DNA from: Planctomycetota bacterium
GTDB taxonomy: Bacteria > Planctomycetota > MHYJ01 > WSZJ01 > JACPWG01
Direction: 5' to 3'
Assembly (NCBI GenBank): GCA_016197205.1
Contig: JACPWG010000023.1
Coordinates: 124,001 to 188,000 of the forward strand
Length of the DNA stretch: 64,000 bases
Both the position numbers and the translations under genes were made by a program. Below, piece after piece: positions 8,608 through 17,700 of the stretch. The notes below the pieces were generated by a model. That model had not been told where the DNA came from and did no database searches. It was given only the letters and a program-made list of their open reading frames with translations. Each line of letters opens with the position of its first letter. Position 1 is the stretch's first letter.

Positions 8608-9071
8608 GCGCTCTTTCCTCTCGATGCCGGGGCAAGCTCGAGGCGGCATCCCCCTACGCCGCAGCGACGGTTCGCTCACGCGTTGACCACGTGCGGCCAC
8701 AAATTTGGAACGCCGAGCCGTCCGTTCGTAGTTCCGCCTTCGGGCGGATCGTTGGGCGGCAGGGTCATCGACCGCGGAAAGATCGGTCGGGAGGTGGAGC
8801 GGAACTTCGTCACGGGCGACTAGTGGCCCGTTGACGAACTTCGTACACAGTCGTCAATTCTGTCACGGCGGGTCGTAACCCATGCGGCTGTTCGCGCGGG
8901 CCGGAGGACCGCGCCCCCAGGCATCGTGCCTGGACTTCGTCAACGGACAGCTAGCATAACCCGACAACCCAAGCAAGGCAACAATCCGTTGCACGAACGG
9001 CGGGGCCTTCCTATCATGAACTCCGTCGCCCGTGTGTCCGCAGGGCTTCGATTCCTCAAAGGAGCACCCCC
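8608..9071. repeat. Divergent intergenic region with repeats and a promoter
   Basis: This 464-base gap lies between divergent genes. It carries one copy of the GTTCGTAGTTCCGCC element (about 8727-8756) and a GC-rich element (about 8895-8935) containing CCGCGCCCCCAGGCATCG, which recurs at about 20955-20985. The last 90 bases hold the promoter listed separately. Confidence 0.55.
8989..9017 (+). promoter_or_regulatory. Sigma-70-type promoter of the DUF1579-like gene
   Basis: TTGCAC (8989-8994) and TATCAT (9012-9017) are separated by 17 bases. Transcription would start near 9024, leaving a leader of about 48 bases before the ATG at 9072. Confidence 0.45.
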
Positions 9072-9608
9072 ATGAAGTTCGCCCACGCCCTCGTCTGCGT
9101 TTCCGTCCTTGTCGCCGCCCTCGCCGCCTTCGCCCAAGACCAGAAACCCGCTGACAACCAGCCGCCCGCGAACCCCGACTTCGAACGCATGAAGAAGCTC
9201 ACCGGCACCTGGAAGGGCACGTCGCAGATGGGCGAGGATCCCGCCGCCGAGGCTTCCGTCACCTACAAAGTGACTTCCGGCGGGACCGCGATCCTCGAGA
9301 CGATCTTCGCCGGCTCCGACCACGAGATGCTCACCGTCTACACCGTAGACAAGGGGGAGCTGGTCCTGACCCACTACTGCGTGATGGGAAACCAGCCCCA
9401 CATGAAGGCGGGCGTGGCCCGCGACCCCAACGTCATCGCCTTCACCTGCGTCGGCGCGGGGAACCTGGCCTCCGAGGACGACCCCCACATGCACGCGGGC
9501 AAGTTCACGTTCGTGGACGACGACCACCTCAAGACGACCTGGACGATGTGCAAGGGAGGGAAGCCGGTGCACGAGGTGAAGCTGGTGCTGGAGCGGCAAA
9601 AGAAGTAG
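9072..9608 (+). CDS. Exported DUF1579-like protein
   Basis: A 178-residue secreted protein with a signal peptide (about 1-21, ending AAFAQ). The pattern MKKLTGTWKGTSQMGEDPAA followed by GGTAILETIF, a YTVDKGELVLTHYC strand and a repeated beta pattern fits DUF1579-like and lipocalin-like proteins that form a small beta barrel. Many conserved His and Cys residues (HYC, HMKAG, HMHAG) hint at ligand or metal binding, but this is unproven. AAAGGAG lies 7-8 bases before the ATG. It has its own likely promoter and no operon partner. Confidence 0.75.
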   Translation: MKFAHALVCVSVLVAALAAFAQDQKPADNQPPANPDFERMKKLTGTWKGTSQMGEDPAAEASVTYKVTSGGTAILETIFAGSDHEMLTVYTVDKGELVLTHYCVMGNQPHMKAGVARDPNVIAFTCVGAGNLASEDDPHMHAGKFTFVDDDHLKTTWTMCKGGKPVHEVKLVLERQKK

Positions 9609-9671
9609 CGGCAGGCGGGGACGCGCGCCGCGCCCGCATTTCGACCGTCGATTGGAATCGGAGTTTCCGTC

Positions 9672-10364
9672 ATGTCCGCCGCCCGCCGGGTCCAGTTCTC
9701 GCTTGCCGGCCTGCTGGCCACCCTCCTCTGCCTGTCGGTGCTGGCGGCCATCGGGGCTGCCGTGCGCGCGCGCCTGCAGACGGAAACCTACAAGACGCAT
9801 TGCAGGAACAACCTGAGGCAACTCGGCAACTACCTGACCCTCTACGCTTCCAGAACCTATTGCGGCCAGTTCTACCCAGACACAAGCCCGCCGGGCGGTT
9901 CGGGCGCGCCGGTGCCCGCGGGTCCGAATGGCGCCTTCTGGGCTTGGCTGTACCGCGTCCCCAACCAGACCCATGCCGTTTCCCAACGACCCGCCGACGA
10001 CGGCATCTACGTCTGCCAGGTCCATCGGTATCTCTGCCACCTTCCCGTCGAAAAGGGTGTGACGACCACCGCGCTGGATTACACGGCCCCCAATTTTGCC
10101 GCCACTTGGCAGCCTGGGATCGGGGGTGTCAAGGGACACGTGTTCTTTCCGTACGGCAGGCTCGGCGAGCCGGTGCGGGGCGACACACCCATCGCAGGCG
10201 ACCTGATCGGCCCGACCGACGCCCCGAATCACGGCGGTGCGCCCGGCGCGCCCGACGACGATTGGAACATGCTCTGCTTTGACGGCCACGTGGAAAGGGT
10301 GCTTCCGGAGAGCACCCAGCACGCCATCTACGCGGCGGCGACGGTCGGCGTGCGTACGACGTAG
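9672..10364 (+). CDS. Prepilin-like protein (DUF1559-like, H-X-DG C-terminus)
   Basis: A 230-residue protein with a short basic N-terminus and one hydrophobic segment (about 8-28: FSLAGLLATLLCLSVLAAIG), resembling the N-terminal helix of pseudopilins. HCRNNLRQLGNYL follows directly, which matches the 'NLKQLGLAL' region of DUF1559 proteins. The C-terminal part, NHGGAPGA...LCFDGHVERV, is close to the prepilin processing-associated H-X9-DG motif described for Planctomycetes and Lentisphaerae, though the spacing is longer here. GGAG precedes the ATG. The pilin-type cleavage motif is weak. This gene is one of the better lineage markers in the window. Confidence 0.75.
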   Translation: MSAARRVQFSLAGLLATLLCLSVLAAIGAAVRARLQTETYKTHCRNNLRQLGNYLTLYASRTYCGQFYPDTSPPGGSGAPVPAGPNGAFWAWLYRVPNQTHAVSQRPADDGIYVCQVHRYLCHLPVEKGVTTTALDYTAPNFAATWQPGIGGVKGHVFFPYGRLGEPVRGDTPIAGDLIGPTDAPNHGGAPGAPDDDWNMLCFDGHVERVLPESTQHAIYAAATVGVRTT

Positions 10365-10461
10365 AGCCGGCGCGCCGGCGCGGTGCCCCTCCCGCGTCGG
10401 GTCCAGAGCTCCTCCACCCGATCCCACAGCGTCCTCGCGGCTTTCGCCCTGGAGGTCTTCC

Positions 10462-11528
10462 ATGCGCGCCCTCGCATGGCTCACGTCGGTGCTGTGTCTC
10501 CTGGCGGTCGAAGCATTCTCTCAGAACGACCCGAGCGGGGAACCAACCAGCATCTCCGTCGTGGACGCCGAGGGAAAACCCCTCCCTCCGGGCACCACCG
10601 TCAGCTTCCTCCTGATGGGTCCGATGATGGACCTGAGCTGGAGCAAGGCGGACGTCGGCCCGGATGGCGCCCTTCTCCTGCGCGGCCTCTCTCCGGGCAA
10701 GTACTCCATCGGCTTCACGACCTCGGAGCACGATGTGGAGCGGTTGGACCTGAGCCTTCCTTCGCCGGGACCGCACCGGGTCGTCCTTCTGAAACGCGCC
10801 TCGATCGAGGGCCGACTGGTTACGGCGGCAGGGGAGCCGCGCGCGGACGCGCCGCTCGAGATCCTGATCGACCGGTCGGAAAGGCGACTTTGTCCGTCGC
10901 CGGCAACGACCTCGCGTGCGAACCGACGGAGGTGCTCCACGAGGCGGCGGCCGGGGCCGCGCCAAAAGAGGTCAAGCTGTCGAAGGCGCCCTCCGTGGCG
11001 GGCCGCATCCTCGACCCGCACGGTCTTCCCGCGGTCGGGGCGTTCCTCGCGGTCGACGGCTTGGGAATCGGGGCGACCGACACGGAGGGCCGGTTCGCGA
11101 GCCGCAGCCTGGCGCCGGGTGACCATGTCCTTTCGGTGCAGTTGCGGGGCGCCGCGCCCGCTTCCGTTCGCGTGGATGGCCTCCGCCTCGGCGAGGCTCG
11201 CGAGGAGCTCACGGTTCGACTCATGGCTCCCGCGAGCCTGTCCGGACGCATCATCGATTCGAAGGGGATCGGCGTCGCGGGCGCGCGCGTCAAATTCGAG
11301 TGCCTCGACGCCGACGGGAACGCCTACAGCCCGTGGTGGGAGTCGGGGCCGACTGGAGACCGCACCGAGACCGACGCCGAGGGGCGCTTCCGCTTCGAGG
11401 GGTTCCCCCCGGGGATGTACCGTCTGGAGGCTCGCAGCCGCGCGCGAGGGCGTGCTTCGCAGGACGCCTCGCTCTCGGAAGGACAGTCTCTCCAGTTGCC
11501 GGACCTGCGGTTGGAAGAGCCGAGATAG
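10462..11528 (+). pseudogene. Exported carboxypeptidase-regulatory-like repeat protein, frameshifted
   Basis: The frame starting at the ATG at 10462 (GGAGG at 10451-10455) encodes a signal peptide (MRALAWLTSVLCLLAVEAFS) and a beta-rich segment that is good up to about 10884. From about 10885 the homologous reading continues in the -1 frame (ATLSVAGNDLACEP onward) to the TAG at 11526-11528. Insertion of one base near 10880-10890 would give a single protein of about 355 residues. It contains three or four Ig-like CarboxypepD_reg modules, each with the pattern SGRIID..G.PVAGA followed by TDAEGRFRFEGFPPGMYRL. Such proteins are secreted and often surface-bound. The break may be a real mutation or an assembly error. 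Confidence 0.65.
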
Positions 11529-11879
11529 GGAAACCGGTCAGCCTGTCGACGACCCGAAGGGTGCGGGCCATGTCGTGATCTCTGACGAGTGCGCGGGTCC
11601 CCGCGCGGGCGCCGGCTTTTCGGCGAGCGGAGGCCACGGGTGGACGGGGGGGGAACGGGGTGGAGAACGCAGACGGCGGGAGTCGCCGTCAGATTCCGTA
11701 ACCGTTCACGGAGAGACTGACACCTGGCGACTTGTTTTGGACAGGATCACAGGATGAACAGGCTTTACAAGCGCCGTGTCCCGTTGATCCTGTTATCCTG
11801 TCAATATGAGTAGATGCTGGCGCACGGGGAATCAGGCCCGATGCATGAGTCAAGTAGTGACAGTATGGAGCCTTGAGAC
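11529..11879. repeat. Gap with a GACAGGAT-type inverted repeat
   Basis: A 16-base arm, GACAGGATCACAGGAT at 11740-11755, pairs with 11787-11802 (one mismatch) around a 31-base spacer. Each arm is itself a near-direct repeat of ACAGGAT. Such elements are common dispersed palindromes in environmental genomes. The rest of the gap shows nothing recognisable. Confidence 0.65.
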
Positions 11880-12545
11880 ATGCGCGGCTTCAATCCCCGG
11901 AAGACGACGCCGAGAGTCCGGTCCGGCAAGGTCCAGCGCAAAAATCGCTCGGTGCAGAGCCCGAACTGCTATCTCGCGCCTCCCCCGCGGCTCGACATCC
12001 GACGCCTGCCCGCCGGTAGGGGCTTTCGGCACGTAGCAACTCGACAGGACGTCGAGCGGTTCATCGAGCTCGTTCCCGACTGGGCCGAGCTTTCGCGGGG
12101 TCTGCACGCCATCGTCCTGGCGCCCGGCGCCGGGGCCGAAGACGGGTGGCACGAGGCAAGCGTGATCCACGTGAGGGCCTGGCCGCGCGAGCTCGTTCTG
12201 ACGTGGACCGCGGACGCACTTGAGGAACATCGCGGCGTGCTCGAGCGTCTCCGTGTGCCCTGGCGCCCCGGGCCTTCGGGTCAGGCGACCTGCTACTTCG
12301 ACGAACGGACGGCGCGGGGATTCCAGCTTCTGCACATCCTGCTGCACGAGCTCGGGCATCACCACGACCGGATGACGAGTCGCACGGGCAAGCGTCCGGT
12401 GCGCGGCGAAACCTATGCGGAGTCCTTCGCGCGTCGCTATGAGGCGGTGCTGTGGGGTCGGTATCGGCAGGCCTTCGGTCCGCCCGAGCGAGTGAACGGG
12501 CCGTCCCCCGTGCGAGTCCGGCCTCTTCGCCGCAACGGGCGATGA
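11880..12545 (+). CDS. Hypothetical protein with HELGHHHD zinc-protease motif
   Basis: A 221-residue soluble, basic protein without signal peptide. The sequence LLHELGHHHDRM (about 154-165) contains an HExxH zinc-binding motif, and a downstream glutamate in GETYAESFA (about 176-184) is placed as a third ligand would be in a gluzincin-type metalloprotease. The N-terminal half (about 40-140) is unassigned. The basic arginine-rich N-terminus (1-30) may be disordered or the true start may lie further in; no strong ribosome site is visible. It stands alone between repeat-filled gaps. Protease activity is inferred from the motif only. Confidence 0.6.
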   Translation: MRGFNPRKTTPRVRSGKVQRKNRSVQSPNCYLAPPPRLDIRRLPAGRGFRHVATRQDVERFIELVPDWAELSRGLHAIVLAPGAGAEDGWHEASVIHVRAWPRELVLTWTADALEEHRGVLERLRVPWRPGPSGQATCYFDERTARGFQLLHILLHELGHHHDRMTSRTGKRPVRGETYAESFARRYEAVLWGRYRQAFGPPERVNGPSPVRVRPLRRNGR

Positions 12546-12710
12546 CCGGGGCGCCGTGGACTCCCGAGGCGCGAAGCTGCTGTCACGCCCCGGCGCATTT
12601 TCCGGGAGCGGAGACTCGGCTCCGCGCCTTCCGTGTTTTGGGCATCGTCACCGGGCGGCGGTATGCGGGGTGGCGAGATCGAACCCGAGGTCGACGAAGG
12701 AAGCCCCCAG

Positions 12711-12735
12711 GCCGCTCCCTCACGGTCGCGGTTCC
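12711..12735. repeat. Dispersed repeat, reverse copy of the 4891 element
   Basis: This is the reverse-complement copy of the element at 4891-4917. It lies in the gap after the HELGH protein gene. Confidence 0.55.
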
Positions 12736-12811
12736 GTTTTTCGTCGCCCGAGGTCGTAGGGTTCCAGGCGGGGTGCAAGTGGGGACGGTAGCATGCCCCG
12801 TGGCAGCGTCG

Positions 12812-13396
12812 TCGCGGTCGCGGCGTCCGCGTTGCCGCACTTGCGGTACAGGACGCCGCGTGTCCCCCGGCGCGGGGAGCCGCAGCCAAATTCAAACGTG
12901 GCGTCTACATTCGCGGTATCCCTGACCGCGACCCTCTCCCCTCCGAGGGGAGAGGCTGGCTACCGGCCTGAGTGATTTGCGCATCCGCGCAGATCATTCA
13001 GGTGGATAGCCTCCAACATCGCCCCGAGTTGGTAGACGTCGCTACGCGCGTCCAGCTCGCGCACGCGGCCCTGGGCCTGCTCGGTGCTCCTGTACGCGGG
13101 GGTGCCCATGACCGCGCCGCTGCGGGTGGCGCAGGTGGACGCCACGGCATCGACCAGCTTGGCGAGCCCGAAGTCCATGAGCCTGAGGCTGCCGGACCGC
13201 TCGCGCAGCACGTTGGCGGGCTTGAGGTCGCTGTGGAGGATGCCGGCGGCGTGGGCCACGTGCAACGCCTCGGCGATTTCGCGGGTCATGGCGGCGGCGA
13301 CCGCGGGTTCAAGACCGCGCACGGCGCGCTGCCCCCGGCCGTGCGCGGCGCCGGTCCTCGGGCGAACGGGGCGCCGCGCGGCGAGTCCGTCGGCCG
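12812..13396 (-). pseudogene. Remnant of a Ser/Thr kinase-TPR paralogue
   Basis: The stretch 13016-13396 is clearly a second copy of part of the kinase domain encoded at about 17126-17508: MTREIAEALHVAHAAGILH, DFGLAKLVDAVAST and SGAVMGTPAY are nearly identical. Here the catalytic HRD reads HSD, the SPE motif is altered to STE, and the frame runs into unrelated sequence after SDVYQLGAM. A further 46 bases (12812-12857) match the TPR region of the intact gene (about 15832-15877). Both pieces lie on the minus strand in the same order as in the intact gene. This is therefore what remains of a paralogue that lost most of its middle and both ends. Confidence 0.8.
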
Positions 13397-13450
13397 TCCC
13401 ACTCGCCGGTTTGTGCTTGACTGCGGCCGACCCCGCGCGATACGGTCCTT

Positions 13451-13456
13451 TATACT
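13451..13456 (+). promoter_or_regulatory. Possible -10 box of the antitoxin gene
   Basis: TATACT at 13451-13456 lies 26 bases before the GTG start at 13482, which would give a very short leader. No good -35 box lies 17 bases upstream; a TTGACT at 13417-13422 is too far away. Weak. Confidence 0.3.
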
Positions 13457-13481
13457 TTCTGTACCTTTGTGAGGGCCTGGA

Positions 13482-13706
13482 GTGAGCGGGAAGGACCTGA
13501 GGGCTGAGGCCCTGAAACTCCGTCCCAAGGCTCGAGCGAAACTGGCCCGGGAGCTGCTGGTCAGCCTGGACGGCCTGTCCTCATCCGATCTGGAGCGTCT
13601 TTGGATCGAGGAAGCGCTCCGGCGGGACGAGGAACTCGACTCCGGCAAAGCCCGACTTCGGCCTGCGGCTGACGTGCTGAAGCGGGCGCAGGCGCGACTG
13701 GTGTGA
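13482..13706 (+). CDS. Addiction-module antitoxin (TIGR02574-like)
   Basis: A 74-residue, mostly helical protein matching the 'putative addiction module component' pattern: EALKLRPKARAKLARELLVSL, then WIEEALRRDEELDSGKARLR, then a short C-terminal helix. These proteins are the antitoxin half of ParE/RelE-type modules. The start codon is GTG. The stop codon overlaps the start of a broken toxin frame (GTGTGA), as expected for a translationally coupled module. Since the toxin is decayed, the antitoxin is probably a leftover. Confidence 0.7.
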   Translation: MSGKDLRAEALKLRPKARAKLARELLVSLDGLSSSDLERLWIEEALRRDEELDSGKARLRPAADVLKRAQARLV

Positions 13707-13944
13707 GCGGGCGGATCGGTTTCCACGACGCGGCGGAGGCGGAGAGGATTGTCGTCATAATGATCCGCGAGGCCTCCTTCAGGGACTTCTCCCCCGATGG
13801 AGTCTTCCACTGGAGGCCCGGCGGCGTGGCCCCGGTGCGCGCTGCCGAGCGGGAGGCGCGCCATCGTGGCGGACTTTCGTCGGAGACGACCCGAATCCCC
13901 TGGACGATGCTCGAGGGGCAAGCCGGTCTGCACAGGGGGTCTTC
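13703..13944 (+). pseudogene. Decayed ParE/RelE-type toxin
   Basis: A GTG overlapping the antitoxin stop begins the peptide VSGRIGFHDAAEAE, which matches the N-terminus of ParE/RelE toxins (usually FHPEAEAE). The family resemblance then stops. About 100 bases further, in another frame, RRAIVADFRRRRPES resembles the C-terminal strand of the same toxins (VAHxRRxPxYW). The gene has lost its middle and its frame. A functional toxin is not possible from this sequence. Confidence 0.5.
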
Positions 13945-14265
13945 GTGGCTCTGACAATCGAGGAGCTGCGGGCAGCGTTGGCCGCGGGACGATACCAACT
14001 CTCCACGCACGCGCTCCGGCGAGTGATCGAGCGGAAACTGACGGCGGAGATGATTCGCGCGGCAGGCGACGGAGCGGAGGTCATCGAGGACTACCCGGAC
14101 GACAAGTACTGTCCGAGCTGCCTCCTCCTGGGTTTCACCCCGGATGGCGTTCCTCTTCACGTGTAAGTCTCGCGGGCAGCGGGGGAATTCGCAAAAGTCA
14201 TCACTCTGTACGTCCCCGATGAAGCCGACTGGACGGACCACCGAATTCGAAAGGCCCGGACATGA
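13945..14265 (+). pseudogene. DUF4258 protein interrupted by one in-frame stop
   Basis: The frame from 13945 encodes a typical DUF4258 protein: IEELRAALAAGRYQLSTHA, then RRVIERKLTAEMIR, then DDKYCPSCLLLGFTPDG and PLHV. A TAA at 14164-14166 follows. In the same frame the protein then continues with EFAKVITLYVPDEADW, which is exactly the expected DUF4258 C-terminus, and ends at the TGA at 14263-14265. That TGA overlaps the ATG of the zinc-finger gene (ATGA). One base change therefore separates this from an intact 106-residue protein. DUF4258 proteins are RelE-like and are often paired with a YgiT-type zinc finger partner, as here. Confidence 0.75.
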
Positions 14266-14495
14266 ACTGCGAAGTTTGCGGCTCCGTCAGTTTTCACGCC
14301 GGCACTGTCGGCGAGACCTTTCTAGCGGCCGGAAAGATGATCCTGGTCGAGGGGATCCCTGCGACGATCTGCGATCGCTGCTCGTCGCCGAGCTTCAGCG
14401 CGGTGGTCGCCGAGCAGCTCCGGAAACTGGTACACGGCCCCCACACCGTCGTGCGGGTGGTGGAGGCCGAAGTGCTGGATTTCCATGCCGCTTGA
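14262..14495 (+). CDS. YgiT-type zinc finger protein (antitoxin-like)
   Basis: A 77-residue protein with the two CxxC knuckles of the MqsA/YgiT N-terminal zinc-binding domain: MNCEVCGS at the start and TICDRCSS near residue 35. The DNA-binding HTH found in full-length MqsA is absent, so this is the short form that usually accompanies a DUF4258 partner. The start codon overlaps the stop of that partner, implying coupling. If the toxin-like partner is dead, this gene may be under no selection, but its frame is intact. Confidence 0.75.
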   Translation: MNCEVCGSVSFHAGTVGETFLAAGKMILVEGIPATICDRCSSPSFSAVVAEQLRKLVHGPHTVVRVVEAEVLDFHAA

Positions 14496-14715
14496 AATCC
14501 CGCGGGGCACTGACCCACCAAGATCGGCTCCGGGGGCGGTTGAACTTGTCGAGGCGGGGCGGAGCCCGGGGATGCGGTACCACGCCCCGCGTCGCGTTCT
14601 CAAGGTTGCGGCTCTGTCCTCCTCGCCTGATGCCAAATCGGAATGGTGCATCCAGTCCCGAGAGGTTCTCTCAGGCTCTGACGTTTCACCGACAGGCCCT
14701 CACATCTCCCCCGCC

Positions 14716-17700
14716 CTACTTCGCCCGCAGCGTTTTCAGCACCGCGGCCCAGCGCGCATCCGCGTGGAGCCAGGCCAGATCCTCGTCCTGCCCGTACTGC
14801 GCAAGTTCGGCGTAGCCCAAATCCACCGCCTTCCGGAGCGACGCGAACGCGAGGTCGAGGCGGCGCGTCCGCTCCTCGGCCGCGATCGGCGCCGCCGGCG
14901 CCTTCGGCCCCGGCCGCCCCGTAGAGCGCACGGCGTGGATGCAGCCCAGGTTGTACCAGCACTCCCCGATCTTCGAACGAGTCTCCCGCGACTCCGGTGC
15001 CTTGGCCTGCGCGCTCTCCGAGATCGCCCGCTCGACCGCCTGCTGGGCCAGCTCGTAGTGTCCCCACGCGATCGCGACCAACGAGCCCGCGGCGGTCTCG
15101 CGCCAGGGCTCGCCGCCCGCGCCTGCGAGCATGGACTCCAGCTCCGGGAGCACCCGCAGGGCCCGCCTCCGCTCCTCCGCGTCGGGCGCCGCCAGCTCCA
15201 GCGCCTTCCGATGATCCGCGATGGCGCCACGCAGGTCGCCCATTGCCTGTCGTGTAGAAGCGCGGTTCGAGTACCCCATCGCGTCCGCCGGCCGGAGCCG
15301 AATCGCCTCGGTGTAGTCCGCGATGGCGCCGGCGACGTCGTCCCGGGCCAGCCTTGCGTTCGCGCGGTTGTGCCAGGCGGAGCAGCAGTTCGGATCCACC
15401 GCGATCGCCCGGTCCAGATCCGCTCGCGCGCCCTCCGCATCCCCGAGCTCGACCCGCAAGTCCCCGCGATTCGCCCAGTACAGCGCGTCGCGAGGATCCA
15501 GGCGGATCGCCTCCGTCAGGTCCGCGAGCGCGCCGGCGCAATCCCCGGCATCGCGTTTCGCATTGCCGCGGGTCAAAAAGGCGCGCGCGAGCGTCGGCTC
15601 GAGCCGGATCGCCTCCGTGGAGTCCGCGATCGCCTCCGCATGCTCCCGCCGGTCCCGCCGCACAGTGGCGCGATTCGCCCACGTGTTCGCCCGCCGCGGA
15701 TCGAGCCGGATCGCTTCCGTAAAGTCCGCGATCGCCTCCGCGGACGCGCCCATGTCGATTCGGGCGTTGGCCCGGCCCTCGAACCACAGCGGTTCGAGCG
15801 GCTGGAGGCGGATCGCTTCGGTGGCGTCCGCGATCGCGGCGTCCGCGTTGCCGCACTTGCGGTAAAGGACGCCGCGCGTGCCGTGGGCCGCCGCGGAGGC
15901 GGGGCAAATGGCGAGCGTTTCCGTGCAGTCCGCAATCGCCGCGGCCAGGGCTTCCGGCCCCTTCGCCGCCCGCCCTCGCTGGAGCGCCCGCTCCAGCAGG
16001 GCCCGCGCGTACCGCGGTCGCAGGCGCAGCGCGCGCTCAAGCCAGCTCTCCTGCTCCGTGCCGGTCGTCATCTTGGACAGGCTGAAGGCGCACTCCGGGT
16101 CGCCCGCCTTTTCGACCCCTTCCTGTAAAAGCGTGCGCGCCGTGGCCCCGTCCCCACGGAACTGCGCGACCATGCCCTCGACCAGCCGGCGCGCGGCCTC
16201 GCCCTCCTCGAGCGTGCCGCGCCACTCGAGCTCGCCCGTTCCGCGCGCCGCCTCCTCCAGTTCCTTGCGCGCCTGCTGGGCGTACAGCAGCACCTGTCGC
16301 TGCGCGCCTTCGGGGTCGCCGGCCACGTCCCGATACTGTACTTCGAAGGAGTGTTCGAGCCACAAGCGTCCCAGGGACCTGCGTGCGGCGCGGCCGCGCT
16401 CGGGACCGAGCAGGGCAAGGGCCCGCCGCAGGTCCTCCTCCGCGCCGTCGAGGTCCACGGCCGAGAGACGCACGCGCCCGCGAGACTCGTAGATCCAGCC
16501 GTAGTCGGGGAGCTTCGCGGCGGCCTCGTCGAAACACCGGAACGCGGCGGCCAGGCGCTCGTGGTAGCGGGTGATCGGGACCTCCTTGGAGGCGAGCACG
16601 GTCACCGCCTCGCGCCACAACCCCTCCGCACGCGCAAGCAGTTTTTCCACGTCGCGTTCGGCCTCCGAGGTTTCGCGCCGGCCCTTTTCCGCGGCGGCGG
16701 CGGCGCTCTCGCGGGTGCGCGTCTCCTCGGCCTCGCGGCGCCGCGCTTCGCTCTCGGCGGCCCGGGCGCGCGCGACGTAGGCGTAGGCGCCGAAGCCCGC
16801 CGCCAGAAGCACGGCCGCCGCGACGGGCGCGAGCAGGCGTCGATGTCGGATGGCGCCGCGGGTCAGCTTCCGCAGGCCGGAAATCGGCCGCGCCCGGATC
16901 GGTTCGCCGTCCAGGAAGCGACCGAGGTCCTCCGCGAGGGAGGCGGCGCTCGGGTAGCGCCGGGACATGTCCGTTTCCATGCACTTCAGGCAGATGGTCT
17001 CCAGGTCCGCGTCGATGCGGGGATCGAGGCGTCGCGGAGGAATCGCGTTGCCCTGCGCGACCTGGAGGAGGATCTGGAGCGTGTTGTCGCCGACGAACGG
17101 GGGACGACCGGTGAGCAGTTCGTACAGGATCGCGCCGACCTGGTAGACGTCGCTGCGCGCGTCGAGATCGCGCACCCGGCCCTGGGCCTGCTCGGGGCTC
17201 ATGTACGCGGGCGTGCCCATGACCGCGCCGCTGCGGGTGTCGCGGGTGGACGCCACGGCATCGACGAGCTTGGCGAGCCCGAAGTCCATGAGCTTGAGTC
17301 GGCCGGAGCGTTCGCGCAGCACATTGGCGGGCTTGAGGTCGCGGTGGAGGACGCCGGCCGCGTGGGCCACCTGCAGCGCCTCGGCGATTTCGCGGGTCAT
17401 TGCGGCGGCGACCGTGGGTTCAAGACCGCGCACGGCGCGCTGCCCCCGGCCGTGGGCGACGCCGGCCTTGGGGCGAGCGGGGCGCCGCGCGGCGAGTCCG
17501 ACGGCCGCGGGGTCCGCGAGCACCTTGTCGAGGCTCATGCCTTCGACGAATTCCATGGCGAAGTAGGTCTTGCCGTCCTGTTCGCCGACGTCGTGTACGG
17601 CGACGATGCCGGGATGGTGGAGACGGGCCGCCGCCTCGGCTTCCCGGCGGAAGCGTCGGATCGCATCGTCGGAGGCGTCATCGCCGGCGAGCAAGACCTT

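Noticed and set aside
10870..10900. Programmed -1 frameshift in the exported beta-domain gene
   Set aside because: No X-XXY-YYZ heptamer and no clear downstream stem at the junction.
14164..14166. TAA in DUF4258 considered as recoding
   Set aside because: No known sense recoding of UAA applies here and no recoding structure is visible; treated as a nonsense mutation.
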